64,000 nt of DNA, taken from positions 1 through 64,000 of the forward strand of contig JBCDJT010000008.1 of assembly GCA_038747545.1 (NCBI GenBank), given 5' to 3'. The notes under the pieces are model-generated. The model saw only the letters and a list, made by a program, of their open reading frames with translations. It made no database searches and was not told the DNA's origin. Source of the stretch: JBCCMF01 sp038747545 (lineage in GTDB: Bacteria; Bacteroidota; Rhodothermia; Rhodothermales; JBCCMF01). This document shows, piece after piece, positions 33,006 to 42,400 of the stretch; within the stretch, counting starts at the first letter, position 1; every line of letters begins with the position of its first letter. The translations under genes were made by a program, and so were the position numbers.

Positions 33006-35291
33006 ATGTTGATTCGCTTCTTTGCCTGCTTGCTCTTCGTCCTCAGCTGCGTTGGCTTTACTGCCGACTTATATGGTCAGTCAGCATCGGTGCGCGGCTT
33101 TGTGACCGATGACGATACGGGCGAACCGATGGAGTTGGTAGCCGTCACCCTGCGCGATGCGGAAGGCGAAACGCGGGGCGCCGTCACGACAGCCGAAGGG
33201 TTCTACGTCATCACGGGTATTCCAACCGGGCGCTACGCGCTGCGCGCCTCGTTCCTGGGCTACGCCGCCTACACCGACACGCTCGATGTGATCGGTGGCG
33301 AGGTCTACACCGTCAATGTGGTGTTGAGCACCGCAGGCGGTGAGCTTGAGGAGGTGCTTGTGGAGTCTGAGCGCTCAACGGGCTCGGCGCGCATCACGGC
33401 CGGGCAACAGATCATTCGCCCTGCCGACATCGAACGCGTTCCCACGCTGGATGCCGCGGGTGACTTGGCGATGTTGCTCACGTCGCTCCCCGGCATCGTC
33501 TCCACGGGCGACCGGGGCGGGCAGTTCTTTGTGCGCGGTGGGGAGCCCACCCACAACCTCGTCCAGATCGACGGCATGATGCTCTATCAGCCGTTCCATA
33601 TTCTAGGTTTCTACTCCACCTTTCCGGCGGATATCATCAGCCAGACGAACGTCTACGCGGGCGGCTTCGGCAGCGGCTTTGGCGAGCGCATCTCGTCTGT
33701 CATCGACGTCACCACACGCAGCGGCAACAACCGGCGGTTCACGGGGTCCGGGTCGATTTCGCCGTTCATTGCTGGCCTCCAGGTAGAAGGCCCCATCATC
33801 CCCAACAAAGCCAGCCTGCTGGTTTCCGTACGCGAGTCGCGTGTGGAAGACGTGGCTGCGCCTATGATTAACGACGACCTGCCGTATGTGTTTGGCGACG
33901 CGTTTGGCAAGCTGAGCATCACCCCGGCTCCCAACCAGCGGCTTTCGGTCACGGCGCTGCGCACGCATGACCGCGGCTCTTTGCTTGAGGACGTAGGCAG
34001 CGCGCTGGAACCCGAAGAGTTGCGCTGGAACAACGAAGCGGTCGGCGGGCGCTACCTGATCCTCCCGCGCGAATTCCCCGTCTCCTTCCGCGCCAACGCT
34101 GCTTACTCTCGCCTCACATCGTCCATCGGGCCTCCCGAGGAGCCGAACCGCACGACCGAGATCCAGAACTTCAACGCGCAGATCGACATTACCTTTTTTG
34201 GACCAGCCGGAGCTTGGAATGCCGGGACGTCGATTCGGCTGATCGAGTTGGAGAGCAACCTGGGGGGCACCTTCCAGAACTTGGAGAACCGCAGCGAAGC
34301 CCCGCTGCACTGGGGCATGTATCTCGAGCCCGAATTCGAGGCTGGCGACCTCAAGATCCGCCCCGGCCTGCGTGCCCAGATCTTCGACGTCCAGTTTGAG
34401 CCCTTCTGGGAGCCGCGCCTGCGCCTGATTTGGACGCGCCCGAAGTCGGAGTGGAGCGCTGCTGCTGGCCTGTACCAGCAGGCGATCATCGGGCTCTACG
34501 ACCGCCGTGACGCCGCGAGTGTGTTTACGGCCTACTCCAGCGCGATCCGCCCCACCAACCGCCTTGAAGATATCAGCGAGGGCCGCGTGCAGCGCGCCTG
34601 GCATGGCCTGCTCGGGTATCGCGCTAACCCCACGCCGTGGCTCGAGGTCTCCGCCGAGGGCTACGCCAAGCTCATCAACAACCTCTTCATCAGCGAGTGG
34701 ACCGCGTACCCACGCTTCACGACTAACCTCCAGCCTGCAGAAGGCCGGTCGTTCGGGTTTGACCTGCGGGCAGAGGTGCGGCGCCCCAGCTATTACTTCT
34801 CGGCCACGTATGGGTACTCCAACACCGAGTACCAAGCCAAGCAGGCCGAGCTAGAGCTGTGGTACGGCACCGAGACGCTGGCCTTTCGCCCACCGCACGA
34901 CCGCCGCCACCAGGTTAACCTGCTCGCCTCAACGACCCTCGCGGGCATCGACGTCAGCGCACGATGGGAGTTTGGCTCGGGCCTGCCGTTCAGTCGCGTC
35001 GTCGGGTTTGACGGCTTCGCGCTCATCGACGACATCGTGGATCCGTTCAACCTCCCCACCGAGCGGCGTGTGATCTACGAGCGTCCGTTTTCCGGCCTCC
35101 TGCCCGCGTACCACCGCCTAGACCTCTCGGGAAATTACACGGTGGAGTTGCCGGGGGCGGCGCTCACCATTAGCGGGAGCCTCATCAACGTGTACAACCG
35201 CGCCAACTTGTTTTACCTCGACGTCTTCACGCTGCGACGCGTTGACCAGCTGCCGTTTGTACCGTCGCTGGGCGTGAAGATCACGGTATGA
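33006..35291 (+). CDS. TonB-dependent outer-membrane receptor with carboxypeptidase-regulatory-like domain
   Basis: 761 residues from MLIRFFACLLFVLS; a TTG six bases upstream is not needed. Signal peptide 1-23. Residues about 27-108 form a CarboxypepD_reg-like Ig domain (VRGFVTDDDTGEPMELV ... GEVYTVNVVLS), about 115-225 the plug (LLTSLPGIVSTGDRGGQFFVRGGEP, QIDGM), and the remainder a beta-barrel ending VPSLGVKITV with a terminal hydrophobic residue pattern. It imports an unknown ligand using TonB energy. Together with the two lipoproteins upstream it makes a receptor/lipoprotein unit, but without SusD or glycosidase genes, so it is not a typical glycan locus. Confidence 0.92.
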   Translation: MLIRFFACLLFVLSCVGFTADLYGQSASVRGFVTDDDTGEPMELVAVTLRDAEGETRGAVTTAEGFYVITGIPTGRYALRASFLGYAAYTDTLDVIGGEVYTVNVVLSTAGGELEEVLVESERSTGSARITAGQQIIRPADIERVPTLDAAGDLAMLLTSLPGIVSTGDRGGQFFVRGGEPTHNLVQIDGMMLYQPFHILGFYSTFPADIISQTNVYAGGFGSGFGERISSVIDVTTRSGNNRRFTGSGSISPFIAGLQVEGPIIPNKASLLVSVRESRVEDVAAPMINDDLPYVFGDAFGKLSITPAPNQRLSVTALRTHDRGSLLEDVGSALEPEELRWNNEAVGGRYLILPREFPVSFRANAAYSRLTSSIGPPEEPNRTTEIQNFNAQIDITFFGPAGAWNAGTSIRLIELESNLGGTFQNLENRSEAPLHWGMYLEPEFEAGDLKIRPGLRAQIFDVQFEPFWEPRLRLIWTRPKSEWSAAAGLYQQAIIGLYDRRDAASVFTAYSSAIRPTNRLEDISEGRVQRAWHGLLGYRANPTPWLEVSAEGYAKLINNLFISEWTAYPRFTTNLQPAEGRSFGFDLRAEVRRPSYYFSATYGYSNTEYQAKQAELELWYGTETLAFRPPHDRRHQVNLLASTTLAGIDVSARWEFGSGLPFSRVVGFDGFALIDDIVDPFNLPTERRVIYERPFSGLLPAYHRLDLSGNYTVELPGAALTISGSLINVYNRANLFYLDVFTLRRVDQLPFVPSLGVKITV

Positions 35292-35618
35292 TTACGCCGT
35301 TGCCTCTGCCGTGTCCGCGTTGGGCGCGGGGCGCCACAGGATGGCATAGATGATCTCAAGGTAGCCCCCTAGGATGATCAGCGGGGCGGTGTAGAGCGAC
35401 ACCAAGCTCTCCACCTGATTGTCGAGCCGCATAATCACGTAGCCGAACGTCACCAGCGCTACGCCGAGCAGCATGAGCAGGTAGTTGCGCCGCTCGAAGA
35501 CCATGCGGGCAGCAGCGGTGCGGCGGGCTGAGCGGGCGCGGCGCGGCGCGGCAGCCTCGGTCTTGGGCGCCGATGCCTTGGCGGCTCGTGCGGCGCGGCG
35601 CTTCTTCTTCGAGGGCAT
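35292..35618 (-). CDS. DUF3098-like membrane protein
   Basis: 108 residues. The first 38 are highly basic (Lys/Arg/Ala), followed by FERRNYLLMLLGVALVTFGYVIM and a second hydrophobic hairpin helix (APLIILGGYLEIIYAILW). This 'F..rNY.lm..G..l...G...M' pattern with two membrane helices is DUF3098, common next to ftsX-like genes in Bacteroidota. Function unknown. Its stop directly abuts the TonB receptor stop (no intervening base), so the two genes are convergent without room for a terminator. Confidence 0.8.
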   Translation of the reverse strand: MPSKKKRRAARAAKASAPKTEAAAPRRARSARRTAAARMVFERRNYLLMLLGVALVTFGYVIMRLDNQVESLVSLYTAPLIILGGYLEIIYAILWRPAPNADTAEATA

Positions 35619-35796
35619 GGATAGGTCAACGTCGGTGAATGATGGGCGTACGAACGGGGTGTACTCATCCGCTGTTCCGTATGAAGCCTGTGCCGGGCGA
35701 GCGACTTTTTCAGACGCCAGGAATCATTCTTGTGCAGGCAGGAATACACGCTTTATCCCCACTGCGTAGTCATTCGCCCACGTCAATTGCTCTCCT

Positions 35797-37242
35797 ATGC
35801 ACTATCGTGCCCTTCGCGCATTTTGGGGACTTCCTGCGCTCATCTTCATGCTCACAGGCTTCACCCTAGCAGGTGATTCGTCCGCCCTCCTCTCCGACCA
35901 GATCGACCAGATCTTGTACGACGAGCGCGCCGACGCTGCGTTCTGGGGCATCCACGTTCAGGACTTGACGTCCGGGCGCGTCATGGTGGCGCGCAACGCC
36001 GACAAGTCGTTCTTGCCAGCCTCCAACCAGAAGCTGCTAACCTCTGCCGCCGCGCTCGACGCACTGGGGAGCGATTTTCGCTACGAGACACGCCTTCACC
36101 TGGCGGGGAGCATCGATGAGGGCACGCTCACAGGGGATCTGATCATCGAAGGATCAGGCGACCCCTCTTTCGGCAGCCGCAACCACACCACCGACCCGCT
36201 GCACACCTGGGCGCTTGGCCTGAAGGCGCAGGGCGTCCATACGGTACGCGGGCGCTTGATTGGCGACGATGACGTGTTCGGCGATGCGCCCTATGCGGCG
36301 GGATGGGACCTGGAGCATATCGCCACTGCCTCGTTTGCTCCTGCCAGCAGTGGCCTCTCCTACCGCGACAACCTCGTCCATGTCGCCGTCAGTGCTGGCG
36401 CTCCAGGACAACCGCCACGCGCAGAGGCCGAGCCAGAGGGCTACCTCGATATTCGCAACCGCGCCACTACGTTATCCCGACGGCGAGGCCGAGCACTCGA
36501 GATCGAACGGCCTGTGGGGGGCGAGCTGGTCCGCCTTGAAGGCCGCGTGGGTCGGTCTTACCGGCGCACCTTGCGCTTGCCTGTGGCCAACCCGACCGCG
36601 TTCACGGTGTTTGCGTTTGCGGAGCACCTCAAGGCCGTCGGGATCACGGTCGAAGCCGAGCAGGCCGATGTAGATGCACTCCCCACACCGCTCTCGTACG
36701 CCAACACCAGGGTGCTCTTCACCCATGTATCGCCCCCGCTCGCTGACCTGTTGGCCGAGATCAACAAGACGAGTAATAACCTCTACGCTGAACAGCTCTT
36801 CCGTACGTTTGGCTGGGGCGGCACAACGCGGGGCGCGGCGACGCGGGTAGAGGAGTTCATCGCAGGCAAGTCCATCGATGCTGCCGGACTCTCGGTACGT
36901 GACGGCTCGGGCCTCTCCCGAAAAGACCTTACTTCGCCACGCACACTGGCCGGCATTCTCCAGACGATGCACACCCATCCAGAACGCGAAGTCTACCTGG
37001 GATCGCTGGCACAAGGTGGCGAACCAGAGACCACCCTAGCATACCGGCTGGCCGACCTCCCTGTGCAGGCCAAAACCGGTTCACTGCAGCATGTACGCGC
37101 GCTCAGCGGGTACACAACGACCCGAGATGGGCGTACCTTGAGCTTCGTCCTCCTAGCCAACCACTACACGGTGCCGTCGTACCGAATCGTTCAGGCTATG
37201 GACGCCATCGTCGAGCTTATCAGCACACGCACATCGGGCTAG
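35797..37242 (+). CDS. dacB: D-Ala-D-Ala carboxypeptidase/endopeptidase (PBP4, DacB family)
   Basis: 481 residues. Signal peptide about 1-25. The three penicillin-binding motifs are Ser76-Asn-Gln-Lys79 in PASNQK, SNN at 326-328 and KTG at 426-428. The large insert between the first and second motifs (domains II/III) defines class C PBP4. It trims and cleaves peptide cross-links in the periplasm. The spacing to mreD is 4 bases, so the two envelope genes are likely cotranscribed. No TAnnTTTG or sigma-70 promoter was convincing in the 178 bases upstream, which contain a short imperfect inverted repeat near 35726-35745. Confidence 0.94.
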   Translation: MHYRALRAFWGLPALIFMLTGFTLAGDSSALLSDQIDQILYDERADAAFWGIHVQDLTSGRVMVARNADKSFLPASNQKLLTSAAALDALGSDFRYETRLHLAGSIDEGTLTGDLIIEGSGDPSFGSRNHTTDPLHTWALGLKAQGVHTVRGRLIGDDDVFGDAPYAAGWDLEHIATASFAPASSGLSYRDNLVHVAVSAGAPGQPPRAEAEPEGYLDIRNRATTLSRRRGRALEIERPVGGELVRLEGRVGRSYRRTLRLPVANPTAFTVFAFAEHLKAVGITVEAEQADVDALPTPLSYANTRVLFTHVSPPLADLLAEINKTSNNLYAEQLFRTFGWGGTTRGAATRVEEFIAGKSIDAAGLSVRDGSGLSRKDLTSPRTLAGILQTMHTHPEREVYLGSLAQGGEPETTLAYRLADLPVQAKTGSLQHVRALSGYTTTRDGRTLSFVLLANHYTVPSYRIVQAMDAIVELISTRTSG

Positions 37243-37246
37243 CCGC

Positions 37247-37750
37247 ATGGCCCAATCCTTACCGCGCTTTATCTTCGCCTCTCCAGACTTCGTTCGGTAC
37301 CTCACCGCCGGACTAGGCGTGTTCCTACTGCAGTGGCTGATCTTGGGGCGGCTCCAAATATTCGGCGCCTTTCCCGACGTGCTGATTCTGTTTGTGAGTT
37401 GGGTAGCCTTGCAGCAGGGACGCTTTGGCGGAACGCTTGCCGGGTTCTTTGCAGGCTTCTGCCTGGACATGGTCTATGAGACCTATGGCATCTACATGTT
37501 TGCCAAGACGTTGCTCGGCTTCTTGGTAGGCATCGCGGCCACCTCCGAACGCGAAGCTGTACTCATTCAACCCAGCCAAGCGTTCATCTCTGGCTTGATG
37601 GTGGCGTTGCTGCACAACGGGCTGACCGTAGCCCTCTTCGCGGTCCAGTCCAGCGGCAACCCTATGTATTTGGGGCTGGTGTTATGGGTGGGCAGCGCAC
37701 TGTACACGGCATTCCTTGGTCTGCTGGCCGCCCTTTTTGTGGCTCGCTGA
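37247..37750 (+). CDS. mreD: Rod shape-determining protein MreD-like
   Basis: 167 residues with about five membrane segments. FGAFPDVLILFVSWVALQQGRFGGTLAGFFAGFCLDMVYETYGI-type content (polar Pro-Asp after helix 2, Gly-rich third helix, Asp-Met before Tyr-Gly) matches MreD of the elongasome. The mreB and mreC genes are not beside it, which is unusual for this family; pairing with dacB keeps the envelope theme. The assignment is by pattern and membrane layout. Confidence 0.8.
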   Translation: MAQSLPRFIFASPDFVRYLTAGLGVFLLQWLILGRLQIFGAFPDVLILFVSWVALQQGRFGGTLAGFFAGFCLDMVYETYGIYMFAKTLLGFLVGIAATSEREAVLIQPSQAFISGLMVALLHNGLTVALFAVQSSGNPMYLGLVLWVGSALYTAFLGLLAALFVAR

Positions 37751-37835
37751 GCCCTTAGATTCACGATTTTCAAGCGGACCTCTTTTCGATTCAGGCGTTG
37801 TGCTGCATCATACCCGTACCTATTCCGCTGCCGTG

Positions 37836-38219
37836 ATGTCCGCTCGTACGTTGTTCTCCATCTCTGCTGTGCTGGCGGGTCTTGGCGTAGCGCTGGGTGC
37901 CTTCGGCGCGCACGGCCTCGATGACGTCACGCCCAGACGGCTCGACACGTGGAAGACCGCTGCGCTCTACCACATGCTGCACGTGCTGGCACTGCTGATT
38001 GTGGCCTTGGCGCTGCGGGCAGGGTGGGATGCTCGGCTCCGCTGGGCAGCGTACAGCTTCCTCGTCGGCGTCGTTGTGTTTAGCGGGAGCCTCTACGTGC
38101 TCGTCCTCACCGACACCCCGTGGCTTGGCGCCATCACGCCGATCGGCGGCACCTTCTTTATGATCGGCTGGGGCTTTGCAGCGCTGTTCGGATGGAAGAC
38201 GCCACCGTCCTCCGGCTAG
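37836..38219 (+). CDS. DUF423 family membrane protein
   Basis: 127 residues from MSARTLFSISAVLAG; the frame runs 40 codons further upstream into non-conserved sequence. Four membrane helices with GVALGAFGAHGL (about 18-29), WKTAALYHMLHVLAL, FSGSLYVLVLT and TPIGGTFFMIGWG are characteristic DUF423 pieces. The role is unknown. It ends in a CTAG shared with the convergent acidic-protein gene, so their stop codons overlap. Confidence 0.92.
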   Translation: MSARTLFSISAVLAGLGVALGAFGAHGLDDVTPRRLDTWKTAALYHMLHVLALLIVALALRAGWDARLRWAAYSFLVGVVVFSGSLYVLVLTDTPWLGAITPIGGTFFMIGWGFAALFGWKTPPSSG

Positions 38220-38554
38220 GCCTCGTCGTCATCGAAAAGCAGGGTGATGCTCGGCGTCAGCTGCTCGGCCTCGGCCAGACGGAGTAGCTCAGCGGCGGCC
38301 TCAGCGGGTGCGTCGTACGTGCCGTGCTCATCGCTGTCAACGGCGAGCGCATACCCTATGGCATCGTCGTCCTCGTCGTACTCCTCCCACTCTGAACCCA
38401 CCTCGATCACGTATTTCCCTTCTTCCGGGATATACGCAGCGATGTAGCGCTCCTGCGAAGCGTCCGTGTCGATCAAGCTGAGGTTGCCAACGGCGCCATA
38501 CTCCTCATCGTAGAACAGGCTTTCGGCGATGAGCTTGAGGGCAAAGTCACGCAT
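38216..38554 (-). CDS. Small acidic protein of unknown function
   Basis: 112 residues from MRDFALKLIAESLF; the longer frame upstream is not needed. Strongly acidic (Asp/Glu runs at WEEYDEDDDAIG and at the C-terminus LLFDDDEA), mixed strand/helix, with no signal peptide or membrane segment. I do not recognise a family. Downstream of lipB by 78 bases on the same strand and overlapping the DUF423 stop. Coding is supported by codon pattern, placement and length; function is not. Confidence 0.65.
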   Translation of the reverse strand: MRDFALKLIAESLFYDEEYGAVGNLSLIDTDASQERYIAAYIPEEGKYVIEVGSEWEEYDEDDDAIGYALAVDSDEHGTYDAPAEAAAELLRLAEAEQLTPSITLLFDDDEA

Positions 38555-38632
38555 GATGGTCTCCGATCGGATGGGCAAAGCGAACACATGGTACACCCCA
38601 TGCCACCCGTGTGCGTTCCCAGTGCCTCGCGT

Positions 38633-39382
38633 TCAAGTAGGCACGTTGGTATACGTGGCAAGCGCCGTGCGCTCGTCATGGACGAGGCGAGCGCCAAAGA
38701 CTTCGGCGAGATGATGAGCGATGCGCGCTCGGGCCTGTTGCTCGTCGATGGGATGCCCAACTTCGGCAGCGAGAGAGGTGACGCCTCGGTCGCTGATTCC
38801 ACACGGCACGATATACTCGAAGTAGTCGAGGTCGGTGTTGATGTTGAACGCGAAGCCGTGCATGGTGACCCAGCGGCTGCAGCGGATGCCTATAGCACAG
38901 ATCTTACGCTCATCGCCCCGCGCATCCGGCCCTACCCAGACGCCCGTCCGCCCCGCCACGCGGTCCGCCTGTACCGCGTACTCCGCACAGGTTCGGATGA
39001 CCGCGTCCTCTAGGCAGCGGATGTAGCGGTGGATGTCGTTGAAGAACCGGTCGAGGTCGAGCAGTGGGTAGCCAACCAGCTGGCCAGGGCCGTGGTAGGT
39101 GATATCGCCGCCCCGGTCGATGGGCACGTACTGTGCGCCCCGTGCTGCGAGCTCCTGCTCGGAAAGCAGCAGGTTGGACGCGTCCCCGCTCTTGCCGAGC
39201 GTGTAGACGTGCGGATGCTCCACCATGAGCAACACGTGCGGTAACGCTTCGGGAGGAGACGCCCGCTTCGCCTGGATCAACCGCTGCTGGATCTGCCGCT
39301 GCAGTGCCCAGGTAGGTTCATAGGCAGAACGGCCAAGGTGGACCGCCACGATGGTTTCAGCTTGAACGGTATCTGTTGCCAA
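38633..39382 (-). CDS. lipB: Octanoyltransferase LipB
   Basis: 249 residues. Transfers octanoate from acyl-carrier protein to lipoyl domains. RGGDITYHGPGQ (90-101), KICAIG with catalytic Lys160 and PCGISDRGVTSL with the acyl-accepting Cys194 are all present. The annotated start is a TTG; a GTG 33 bases downstream (39349) would give 238 residues starting near AVHLGRSAYEPTW and is also plausible. It lies 41 bases after sprA on the same strand. lipA is not in the window. Confidence 0.96.
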   Translation of the reverse strand: MATDTVQAETIVAVHLGRSAYEPTWALQRQIQQRLIQAKRASPPEALPHVLLMVEHPHVYTLGKSGDASNLLLSEQELAARGAQYVPIDRGGDITYHGPGQLVGYPLLDLDRFFNDIHRYIRCLEDAVIRTCAEYAVQADRVAGRTGVWVGPDARGDERKICAIGIRCSRWVTMHGFAFNINTDLDYFEYIVPCGISDRGVTSLAAEVGHPIDEQQARARIAHHLAEVFGARLVHDERTALATYTNVPT

Positions 39383-39423
39383 CCGGAGAACCCTAGGCGG
39401 CGTCTGGCACGCCGTGTGGGCGA

Positions 39424-42400
39424 TTAGTTCTGGATGCTGACGCGCACGTCAAACCCGCCTTTCATCGTGGTGGCAGAGGGCACGCGGCTGTCTTCGCTGT
39501 CAAGGCGTTGGTAATCGACGTACACCGAGGCCGTGACTTTGTTGCTGAACTGGTACTGGATGCGCGGCTGCAAGGTCAAGCGTGTCGAGCCTGTGATGAC
39601 GTCCACGTTGTCGCCCACTCGGAGGGGATCGAAGCCGTCGGGGTTCGCCTCTTCGTCGAACGGTACAGGGTTGAGGATCGCCTCTTCCAACGCACGGCGC
39701 AGGCTGCAGCGCAAATCGGAGTTCTTCGCCCGCGCAATGTTCAGGCTCACATTCAGGCGGTTGTCGAGCTTCTTCTTGATGAAAGGCAGCTGCAACCCTT
39801 GCACGGCCCACGAGAACTGCATCTGGAACTCGTTGGTCTTGCTCTCGCTCACGTCGAAGTTGGCGGTGCTCAGCGAGTAGGTGTTGGTGCGGTTCCAGTT
39901 GAAGTTGGTCTGAAACCTGGCCTTCCACGTCAGGTCGAGCCCCAGCAGTGGCGACAGGCGCTCGTTCACCCGCACGGCGCCCACCTCTGTTTGGTCCAGG
40001 CTGTACTCAATCTCTTGCCCCGCAAGGTCGAAGGTGCGCGTGGAGTCGCCCGTAGATGCCGCGAGGTTGGTGCGGAAATCGGCGCTGTAATCGGCGGCAT
40101 AGTTGTGGCGCAACGATACGGTCGTGAAGAGGCGTCGGAAGACGGGCAGTTTGTTCAGCCCGCCGTAGTTGATCTGCCAACTCGGCAGCGGAATGGGGAG
40201 CAGTGCTTTGCCAAAGAAGCTGCCGCTGCTGGCGGTGTAGGCCTGCCTGAAGTCGTCTACGATCGTCTCGTTCGTGAGTACAACCCGGCCGTCACCGTTC
40301 TCATCGCCCACGCGCGAGGCGTCCGGCTCCAGGTTGGCGGCATCGGCGCGGTACGCGTCTAGCTGTGCATTAAACAGGCTCAGGTAGTCCGCCCCGAACG
40401 TCCAGATGCTGGCCTTATTGCTCCCCTGGTTGGTCGAGGTGGACGCGGGCAGCCCCGTCTCGTCGTTGATGCGGAAGTTGATGGTTTCGCGCTCGCTCCA
40501 GTCGGCATTTGCGGTCAGGTTAATGCGGAAGTCGCTGGAGAGGTTGATGGTGGTGCGGCCGTTGACCCGGTTCTGCTCGGTGAAGGCATCTGTAACCTGG
40601 ATAGGCCCAGCCAGCACACGCTCGTCGATGTCGACGGTGTTGTCCAGACCGAAGCGATAGCGCAGACCGGGGCCGTTGCCGCGGAAGGCGTCGAACAGGC
40701 TGTAGTTGATGTTGACATCGCCCTCGCCGTTCTGGCCGTTGGGATCGAATACGCCGATGCCGTTGGATTGGCCCGTCAAGGTGCGCTGGTACTGGAGGTT
40801 GACGTCCTGGATGCCCGTCACCGTCAGGAAGAGCCCGCGCATCACGGGGATAGGATTGGGCAGGGGCAGCTTAAAGCGCCGTCCGGTGGTGTCGGGCAGG
40901 ACGCTGGACGAGTCGGGCGGGACGGCTTGCGCTGCGTCATCCACGGCGTCAAGCTCAGGCGCATCCACCTCTACCGTTGTGCTGTCAGGCGCTGGCTCGG
41001 GCGCTGCGGGCGGGATGTACTCCTCGCCTCGGGCCTCGGCCTCAGCGCGGAGGCGGGCTTCTTCGGCCTCGCGTTCCTCTTCGAGCCGCTTCTCTTCCTC
41101 GCGTTGGCGCTTGCGCTCCTCGCGCTCCTGCTTGCGCGCCTCGGCGCGCTGCTGCCGCTCGCGCTCGCGTGCCTGCCGCCTACGCTGCGCCTCCTGCTGC
41201 GCGGTCTTGTGCGCCTCCTCAATGTCGCGGTAGAACTTGAACTTCCGCCATAGATCCTGGAAGCGGAAGCCGCCGCCGAAGCGCGTCGTCACGTTGTTGC
41301 CAATCGTGGCACCCGTGATCTGCCCCACCGCGCCGTTGCGCCACGTATACGTAGCCTGATAGCTGATGTCCTGCAGCGTCACCCAGCTGAAGAACGAGTT
41401 GCGCGGGATGCGCGGCCGGATGCTGGCGTTGAAGCTCTGCCCGTGGTCCTCGGTGCGTAGATCGTCGGCGCCAGAGAAGGCGCGGCCCGCCACCTCCCGC
41501 CAATCTTCGATGTTTAGGCGCTCCAGCAGGTACGTATCTGCGATCTGACTCGAGTCTGCCAGCCCTGCCGCGATGGCATCGCTGATAGACCGGATGTCGG
41601 TCAGCCCACGGTACACCGAGTCGGGCGTAACCAACGTGAACAGCGTATCGACGCCCAGCGCATTGAGGCTCTGGCCCGTGTTGGTATCGAAGCTGAAGTT
41701 GAGGAAGTCGAACGGGTTGTAATCGACTTGGAACCGCCGCTGATGGGTGAACGCGTGCTGCTCGCGGATGGGAAACTCGGCGATGTCCGGGATGTCCGGG
41801 TCTTGCGTGAGCGCCACCGCCCGCTCTTGCGTCTGGCTGTAGTTGCGTGAGGCCGTGCCCGAGACGCTGATCTGCTGCGGCACATAGTTGAACCGCAAGC
41901 CACTCAACGCCTTCAGCACCGGAATCTCATCGGCGAACCAGAACGGGCGGAGTGTGCTGGGGCCTGACTGGAATCGGTACTGCAGCCCTGTATTCCAGCG
42001 CCACGAGTCGCGTTCGCGCTGCTGCGGGCTGCGGGCGTCGGTGTCGGTGTACGAGTAGTTGAACGTGATGCCGTCCAGCGTCTTGCGCAGCACGGGCGAG
42101 CGCGAGTTGTTCTTGCTGAGCCGCGTGTTGAACGACCGCGTGTACGTGCGCGTCTGCGCCGACTGGATCACGTCGTCGATGAGTTGGTCGCGGTCGGCCA
42201 GCGTCGTGTCCCGCTCGATCTGCTCCGTGATCTCCGACAGGCGCACGTCGCCACGGTCGGGCGAGAAGCGCGGCGTATTGGTATTGCTTTGCACCTGCAC
42301 CGATACCGGGATCGTCCACCCTTGCCGCTCGGGCAAGAGTTTGTCCAGGTTGACATCGGTGGCCACGCTCCAGTTCTGGATGTTGTTTTGGTCGCGCTCG

